Below are positions 7,938 through 13,598 of a stretch of 13,598 bases of DNA, in pieces. The DNA lies in NCBI GenBank assembly GCA_015852425.1, contig JAAAIG010000967.1, positions 1 through 13,598 on the forward strand. Reading direction: 5' to 3'. The position numbers and the translations under genes were made by a program. The stretch's first letter is position 1, and the number at the start of each line of letters is the position of its first letter. The notes below the pieces were generated by a model that worked only from the letters and a program-made list of their open reading frames with translations, did not search any database and was not told where the DNA came from. The DNA comes from Gryganskiella cystojenkinii. Its lineage: Eukaryota; Mortierellomycota; Mortierellomycetes; Mortierellales; Mortierellaceae.

Positions 7938-8157
7938 CTAGGCTCTCGCTGCGAGATTGCCATCATGTCCTTGGATCACAAAGCGCTGCATGTTGTCAAG
8001 ATAGTGGGAGTGTTTGAGCTCCCGCAAAATAATCTCCAGCTTGGTCTTCACTGTCAGTCCAGCATTAAGCCTGTTGAGGTTTGTGCATGTGCAAAATAAT
8101 CTCCAGCTTGGTCTTCTCTGTCCGTCCAGCATTAAGCCTGTTGAGGTTTGTGCATGT
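7938..8157 (-). pseudogene. Possible relic of a gene's 3' end (unknown family)
   Basis: On the minus strand a frame running to the stop at 7938 reads LEIILRELKHSHYLDNMQRF followed by VIQGHDGNLAARA. It has normal amino-acid composition and looks like a genuine C-terminal exon rather than noise. Upstream (rightwards) it enters a 67-bp tandem duplication, which is not a multiple of 3, so the second copy (TNLNRLNAGRTEKTKLEIIL in another frame) cannot be continuous with it. No start codon context, promoter or further exons are visible. I do not recognise the family. Likely a leftover of a gene whose 5' part is lost, or an undetected terminal exon. Confidence 0.3.
8024..8157. repeat. 67-bp tandem duplication, two copies
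   Basis: Positions 8024-8090 and 8091-8157 are direct copies starting GCAAAATAATCTCCAGC and ending TTGTGCATGT. I see two substitutions between them, both near the middle (TTCACTGTCAG versus TTCTCTGTCCG). The copies abut with no spacer, so the duplication is recent. Confidence 0.95.
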
Positions 8158-8468
8158 TACTGTGGTACATATTTTATTCCTGTCTTCCCACTTTCTGGGG
8201 ACCAAGGTTGGGAAAAAATATTTGCATCCAAGCGTTCGTGAGAGCAAAGAAAAAAACTCCCGTTGTGCGACTCTGAAGAGAATGGGGCGCAATCCTGTTC
8301 TCAATCTTTTTTTTTTTTTTTTTTTTTTGGGGGGGGGGGTTCTTTCGCCTCTTCCTTCTCTCCCTCTTTCTCACATCCACAACACACATCCCTCCCGTCA
8401 TTGCTCACTCCCGCATTCTCGTTCGCATAGTGAGGAAAAACAAGAAAGAGAAACCAATCCTCCTCTTG
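8158..8468 (+). promoter_or_regulatory. Upstream region of the STAND gene with a T22-G11 tract
   Basis: Directly upstream of the STAND gene lies a run of 22 T (8307-8328) joined to 11 G (8329-8339). A pyrimidine-rich stretch follows (TTCTTTCGCCTCTTCCTTC onward to about 8385), typical of fungal transcription starts. CATATTTTATT near 8167 is a weak TATA candidate. No gene is supported here: the plus frame 8081-8632 and the minus frames through the homopolymers translate low-complexity sequence. Confidence 0.5.
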
Positions 8469-8541
8469 GTAAGAAGGCCTGTTCAGTTTTGCCATGCTCC
8501 TCCCTCTGTCTACTATTTATTGCTAACGGGATTACTATCAG
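8469..8541 (+). other. Probable 5'UTR intron of the STAND gene (73 nt)
   Basis: Donor GTAAGA at 8469, a TGCTAACG branch-point-like motif at 8521-8528 and acceptor ATCAG ending at 8541 make a well-formed intron 26 nt ahead of the start codon. Upstream of the donor the frame matching the ATG contains no ATG in the nearest 70 nt, so the intron is read as leader rather than coding. Confidence 0.65.
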
Positions 8542-8567
8542 TAATAGAGGACGAATACCAAGAAACC

Positions 8568-11500
8568 ATGCCCTGGTATTCAAGGAATCTTCCTCCACAG
8601 ACGGCACTCGTACGTGCCACTACTTATCTTGAGAATGCCCGTAACAGTAAGGACCGACACCGGGCCAAGAAATACTGTGATCAGGCCAAAGATTCCTTGG
8701 AGAGGATCGAGATCAAGGCTACCAGTCCCTTGGATCTCAATCAGCTCATCGCCAAGTATCGTGAACTCGGGGCAGTCTTTGAGAAATGGGAGTATGGAGA
8801 CAAGGCCCGGCTCAGTCACAGCAAGGCGAATGAGCTGAGGTAAGAACGAAGATCGCTTGGATGCAAAAGGAAAGGGAAAGGGAAAGCACGAGAGGGCGTG
8901 CAGCTTTAGTCCTCGGCACGCTCACAAATACCTCTTTGATTTGTAAAACCGCAGTGTGAATGCAGTTCGAGGAGCTCCGACCGCCCTCCAATCGGTTTCT
9001 CCCTTGTCCATTTCCTCGGTTCCTGTAACGGATCCTGCATCGGCTCCCGTGACGGCTGTCTCATCGGCATCCTCTTTGGGTCCCTCCATCATCCAGTCAC
9101 TGGCCATCACTTCTACTGTAGGCAGGACCGTTGCTCATCATGACAAGGGCATCGATTTCGTCAACATTTTTGAAAAGGACTATCCGCCACCCCTCATTCA
9201 TTGCAAGTTCCCGGGACCTGATGAGCGCCTGATCAGCACCCAGCAGCTCGCTCTTTGCCTTGGTCTGTTACAAACTTCCTCTTTGCCCGATGGTGACACT
9301 CTGACTTCGTCGGCACACACCTGGCTCAAAGTTACTGAGAAGGATCCTGAAGAACAAGAGCGACTCAAAGACATGGCCAAGGACGTGATTCGTGCCTACG
9401 CTCAGGATAAGCTCAAGGATTCAAAGATCACTGCAGAAGTCGTCTTGTTGGCACCCGTCTTTGAAAAGGAAGATTATGGAATTTTACTTTCTCAGTTGGT
9501 TCATGGGATCGAAGGCTCCCCTCTCTTGGCTAGCCAGGCTCTGGAGGGACTAGCACAATTGTTACAAAGTGCCTCACCCGGCTATCTAGATGCGGATGAT
9601 TTAGTCAAGATCTTGAAACTTTTGAACACTCGACTTCAGGAGACTCACGGACAATCACCGCAACATGTTTACCAGTTGACCTTGACAATTGCGCATGTGC
9701 TTGATGCTATGGTTGATTGCGAGATCAAGGGTTTGGACCGTGTCAATTTGCATGAGCCGCTTCTGTCGTACATGGAAAGCCTGAAATCCAAGAAGGATCC
9801 GTACATGGTGTTCCAAGCCGCGTACGCCTATCAAGCCCTGTTGTTTGTCCCCAACAACGAAAGCAATTGGCAGGCAACTCTTAGACGATCCGGGATGGTG
9901 TTGAAGGGAGTTTCTGGATTGGTGAGCGCCGTCAAGGGACTAAGCGTCAACGAGTTCATTGAAGGAGTGGGAAATATCCAAGGCGGACTTGAAGGTGTTG
10001 GTCAGGTTTACGGTTTGGCCAAGGACTCATATAAGGGAGTAGCGTCTATGATGGAGAGCGGTCAAAGTTTGCTAGAGGCGCTCCAGACCGGCCTCAGCTT
10101 CAGTCAGAAACGCGACTGGTATCCATTACTACGCGGTATCGACCTTTTGCTTCGAAACGGTGAACTGACCAAGTTCCAGACTTTGGTCTATGAGGCACCT
10201 TGTCGTCGTGATCCAGCTTTCTTATGGGGTGTTTGTCAGGCACTCGGAGAGCTTTCCTCGGATTCCCGTTGGGAAACGGACGCTCGACAGGGAGCTATTA
10301 CCTTCCTAGGCGAGATCTACAAGAACGATGCGGTGTGGGGACAGGAACCTCAGATCAAACAGTACATCCTGGACATCCTTTTGCAACTCGCTTCTGCCTC
10401 GGATGTCATTGATCAAGGTAAAGATAGATCGAACGAAATGTGGCATTTCAAGGGTTTTCAAGGTTTTTGATTGGCGTGCCTGAATTGCACACCAAATCTC
10501 ACACGTTTTCTCTGATCCTCAACTCATGCCGTTCACAGTCATCAGTCTGCTGCATGAGTTGGCAAGTAATGGCGACGAAGAGAAACGCGCCTTGTATAAG
10601 GGCTGCCTGGAGGCTGGGCCGAGCGCGCACTCATGTCACTCACGGAAAACAGCGTCAGCACCTGTGAGCTCGTCATATCTCATTGACCAGGTGCAAAACA
10701 AACCCTCGGTTGAGCCTGCCCTGAGGAAGTACCAGCACCGACGGGAGCAAGAGCAGGAACAACGCAACCCTGTCTACATCCCTCCTCAAGCCAAGGCAAC
10801 TCGGGAGGCACACGACGACGATCTCTTCGATTTGACCCGCAGAGTCAACGAATTCCTCTCAAGCGATCAAAAGGTCCTTCTCCTTCTTGGGGACTCTGGA
10901 GCTGGAAAATCGACCTTCAACCTCGAACTGGAGATTGATTTGTGGAAGGCATACAACTATGATAGGAAACAGATCCCGATTTTTGTCACCTTGCCAGCCA
11001 TTGACAAGCCTGAGGTCGATCTCGTCGCCAAGCAACTTCGCAAATATGATTTCAGCGATGCCCAGATCCAGGAACTGAAGACCTACCGCGAGTTCATCCT
11101 GATCTGTGACGGATATGACGAGTGTCAAAAGAAGAACAACCTTTACAACAGTAATCGATTTAACCAGTCTGGCGAATGGAAGGTCAAGATGGTGATCAGT
11201 TGTCGAAGCGAGTATCTTGGATCCGACTATCGCCTTCTCTTTCAACCTGGCAACCGCAATGACCTCTCAGGTGGAGCACTTCTTCAAGAAGCCGTCATCG
11301 CACCCTTCTCCAAGGACAAGATCCAGGATTACATTCGACAATATGTCCAGAGAAACGAAACTACAAAAGAATCCACTTGGAACCCGGAGGATTACTGGCA
11401 CGCCATCGAATCCATCCCAACCCTCCAAGAACTAGTGAAGAACCCTTTCTTGTTGACTCTCGCTCTCAAGGTCCTACCGCTCTTTGTAGATCTAACCCAA

Positions 11501-13598
11501 GATCTGTCTCTGACGAAGATATCGAGGGTGACATTGTATGACCATTTCTTGGAACAGTGGGCGGAACGAAGTCAGATGCGATTGATCGAGCGAGAGTTGA
11601 GCCCTAAAGAACAGGAAACCTTTGACGCCTTAATCGAAGATGGTTTCACCAAGAACACCATCGATTTCGTGAAGGACTTGGCGGTCGCAATATTTGAGCA
11701 TCAAGACGGAAACCCTGTGGTCACCTACTTGCCCATTCAAGACAAGAAGACCTGGAAGGCGGATTTCTTTGGCCAGAACAATGACAGGAACCTCCTACGT
11801 GAGGCCTCCCCTCTCAACCGCCAAAGCAACCAGTACCGATTCATCCATCGATCCATTTTGGAGTATGGACTCGCTCGAGCAGCATTCGAGCCACTCTCGG
11901 GAGGAATCGACGAGCAAGGCGGTCAAGGAATGGAGCAAAAACCCAGTTCGCCACTGTATCGGAAACATTACGTGCATGAACCTTCGATTCTCCAGTTTCT
12001 AGCCGAAAGAGTCCAACAGGAACCGAGGTTCAAGCAGGAACTCCTTGGTTTCATCGAGCAATCGAAATCAAGTGAGAGCTGGAGTATTGCTGCTGCCAAT
12101 GCAATCACAATCTTGGTCAGAGCCGGAATAAGATTTCATGGCGCCGATCTCAACAACATCAAGATTCGGGGTGCAGATCTGAGTTATGGTCAATTCGATT
12201 CCGCGCAGTTGGAAGGAGCCGATTTGAGGCAGGTCAAATTTTTCAGCATTTGGATGCGTCAAGCCAATTTGCGCCAAGCACGGATGGAAGGGATAGAGTT
12301 TGGCGAATGGCCATATCTCAAGGCTGACTGTGATGTGCGTTGCTGCACATATTCGCCCGGTGGAAACGCATTTGCTGTTTGCTTTGAGGATGGTACGATC
12401 CGGATCTATGACACTGCTAGTTGGATGGAAACCTGTTCCTGGGAAGCCCATTCAGGCCCGGTTGTAAGTGTAGTGTTTTCACCAAATGGCAAGCAAATAG
12501 CCTCAGGCAGCTACGACAAGACTGTGCGACTATGGGACGCACAAACTGGAGCGCCTGGAGCAGTCCTGAGTGGTCATACCGATTGGGTTTTGAGCGTTGT
12601 GTATTCACCCAATGGCCAGCAGATCGTCTCCTGCGGTTCCGACAAGACTACGCGATTATGGGACGCACAAACTGGCGCATCTGGATCAGTCCTCGGTGGT
12701 CATACCAATTGGGTTTTGAGTGTAGTGTATTCACCAAATAGCCAGCAGATCGCCTCAGTCAGCGATGACAAGACTGTACGACTATGGGACGCAAAAACTG
12801 GCGTACCTGGACCAGTCCTGAATGGTCATACCAATTGGGTTTCGAGTGTGGTGTATTCACCTAATGGCCAGCAGATTGCCTCAGGCAGCTACGACAAGAC
12901 TGTGCGACTATGGAACGCAAAAACTGGCGCACCTGGACCAGTCCTGAGTGGTCATACTCACAGGGTTTCGAGTGTGGTGTATTCACCCAATGGCCAGCAG
13001 ATCGCATCAGGCAGCAAAGATGAGACTGTGCGACTATGGGACGCAGAAACTGGCGCGCCTGGACCTGTCCTGATTGGCCATACGCACAATGTTTGGAGAA
13101 TAGTATATTCGCCCAATGGTCAGCAGATCGCCTCCTGCGGTTCTGACAAGACTGCTCGACTATGGGACACACAAACTGGTGCGCCTGGACCAGTCCTGAG
13201 TGGTCATACCGATTGGGTTTTGAGTGTCATGTATTCACCAAATGGCCAGCAGATCGCCTCAGGCAGCGGTGACAAGACTGTGCGACTATGGGACGCACAA
13301 ACTGGCGCACCTGGAGCAGTCCTGAGTGGTCATACTCACAGGGTTTCGAGTGTGGTTTATTCACCCAGTGGCCGACAGATCGCTTCTAGTAGCCATGACA
13401 CGACTGTACGGTTGTGGGACGTAGATTCATGTCAATGCTTGGTGGTGGTGATGGTGGACGAATTTCAAGGACCTGTCAGCAGCATTGCTTGGAAAGCAAC
13501 TTCCGATGGTACCTATCTCGCAACTGGATGCTATGACAAGTCTGTTCGCAAGTGGCAAGTCGTTGAAAAGGAGGGCCGTACGCAAGTGATCTTGAACT
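8568..13598 (+). CDS. STAND NTPase: ARM-like / NACHT / pentapeptide / WD40 (NLR-like), 3' end outside window
   Basis: Exons 8568-8839, 8955-10417 and 10539-13598 join in frame to 1598 codons, still open at the edge. The start has a good context (GAAACCATGC). Residues 1-90: TPR-like helical pair (TALVRATTYLENAR). About 91-145: Ser/Pro/Ala linker. About 150-600: ARM-like all-helical region with a Gly-rich segment at 403-463. NACHT, about 690-860: Walker A GDSGAGKST (696-704), Walker B FILICDGYDEC (D769, D772, E773) and sensor MVISCRSEYLG (R801). Winged-helix part around LYDHFLEQW (911) and RFIHRSILEYG (1012-1022). Pentapeptide repeats, 1113-1167 (GADLN, GADLS, GADLR, QANLR). WD40 from about 1176, including seven near-identical 42-aa repeats. 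Such proteins are thought to be ATP-switched sensors: the C-terminal repeats sense, the NACHT domain oligomerises, the N-terminus signals. In fungi they are linked to non-self recognition. The ligand here is unknown. The N-terminus carries none of the usual fungal effectors (HeLo, PNP, patatin). Cytosolic; no signal peptide. All key ATPase residues are present. Confidence 0.95.
8840..8954 (+). other. STAND gene intron 1 (115 nt)
   Basis: Donor GTAAGA at 8840 and acceptor CGCAG ending at 8954. Phase 2: AG|T gives Ser, joining NEL to SVNAVRGAP. It contains a small purine microsatellite, (GGGAAA)n-like, around 8868-8886. The unspliced frame stops at 8841-8843. Confidence 0.9.
10418..10538 (+). 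other. STAND gene intron 2 (121 nt)
   Basis: Donor GTAAAG at 10418 and acceptor TTCACAG ending at 10538. Phase 1: G|TC gives Val, joining SDVIDQ to VISLLHELASNGDEEKR. The unspliced frame stops at 10470, and the downstream exon is then open for 3060 nt, which supports the splice. Confidence 0.92.
12140..12304 (+). other. Pentapeptide-repeat stretch within the STAND gene
   Basis: Residues about 1113-1167 fall into five-residue steps of the A(D/N)Lxx type: GADLN, NIKIR, GADLS, YGQFD, SAQLE, GADLR, QVKFF, SIWMR, QANLR, QARME. That is about ten steps, or two to three coils of a right-handed beta helix. It links the NACHT/winged-helix module to the WD40 propeller. Confidence 0.85.
12458..13465 (+). 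repeat. Near-identical 126-bp (42-aa) WD40 repeat array
   Basis: Repeats begin at 12458, 12584, 12710, 12836, 12962, 13088 and 13214, each exactly 126 bp, with a diverging eighth from 13340. The framework is fixed (VVYSPNGQQIAS, DKTVRLWDAQTG, GHT). Variation concentrates at repeat positions 1 (P/W/R/N), 3 (V/L/S/W), 17, 19 (Y/S/D/K/G), 29 (Q/K/E), 38 (S/G/N/I) and 42 (D/N/H). Degenerate WD40 units lie before (about 12325-12457) and after (about 13465 onward). The conserved spacing shows the propeller frame is kept. Confidence 0.95.

Noticed and set aside
8329..8339. G11 run as a G-quadruplex
   Set aside because: A single uninterrupted run gives no defined loops; four separate G tracts are not present nearby.
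8081..8632. Plus-strand 183-aa frame before the STAND gene
   Set aside because: It crosses the T22-G11 tract and the predicted 5'UTR intron and has no recognisable content.
1..13598. tRNA, rRNA, transposase or integrase genes
   Set aside because: No cloverleaf with A/B boxes, no rRNA-like conserved blocks, and no transposase motifs or terminal inverted repeats were recognised by eye; a tRNA or repeat search program could still find weak cases.
5171..13598. PARP and STAND genes as a two-gene divergent immune module
   Set aside because: The 1.1 kb between them contains a gene relic and separate promoters, and nothing in either protein suggests a shared function; adjacency alone is not evidence.

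Overview
The window reads as nuclear DNA of a filamentous fungus, most likely an early-diverging one of the Mortierella type. Genes carry short GT-AG introns (74-121 nt). The predicted proteins are a histidine-acid-phosphatase-like enzyme, a BRCT-WGR-PARP, and a long STAND NTPase with an ARM-like N-terminus, NACHT domain, pentapeptide repeats and a near-identical WD40 array. From memory, that last architecture is greatly expanded in Mortierellomycotina. The lineage call rests on architecture and remembered family resemblance, not on a search.

Layout, left to right. 1-263 shows no gene. 264-640 is a tandem array of a 28-bp unit. 641-1280 holds one short, doubtful reading frame (908-1036). 1281-2773 (minus) is a two-exon secreted phosphatase-family gene. 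About 3231-4497 (plus) holds fragments resembling a leucine-rich-repeat (probably F-box/LRR) gene, scattered over all three frames and split by a hairpin-bearing, T-tract-rich minisatellite at about 3742-4290. A 111-codon hydrophobic frame on the minus strand (4387-4722) overlaps the end of that relic. 5171-7436 (minus) is an intact-looking three-exon PARP gene; all three exons join in frame and the H-Y-E triad is present. Its upstream region has two exact copies of a 9-mer identical to the yeast proteasome-associated control element. 7938-8157 holds a relic-like minus-strand 3' exon with a 67-bp tandem duplication. 8568 to beyond the right edge (plus) is the STAND NTPase gene, 1598 codons in the window, with a probable 5'UTR intron and two coding introns.

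The genes do not form an operon or an obvious pathway. PARP and the STAND gene are divergent, with about 1.1 kb between their start codons. PARP is expected to act in the nucleus in DNA-damage signalling. The STAND protein looks like a fungal NLR-type sensor: helical N-terminus, ATP-driven NACHT switch, and a beta-propeller whose repeats differ mainly at a few surface-type positions. The most interesting content is this repeat-shuffling sensor together with unstable repeat DNA in the decayed neighbourhood.
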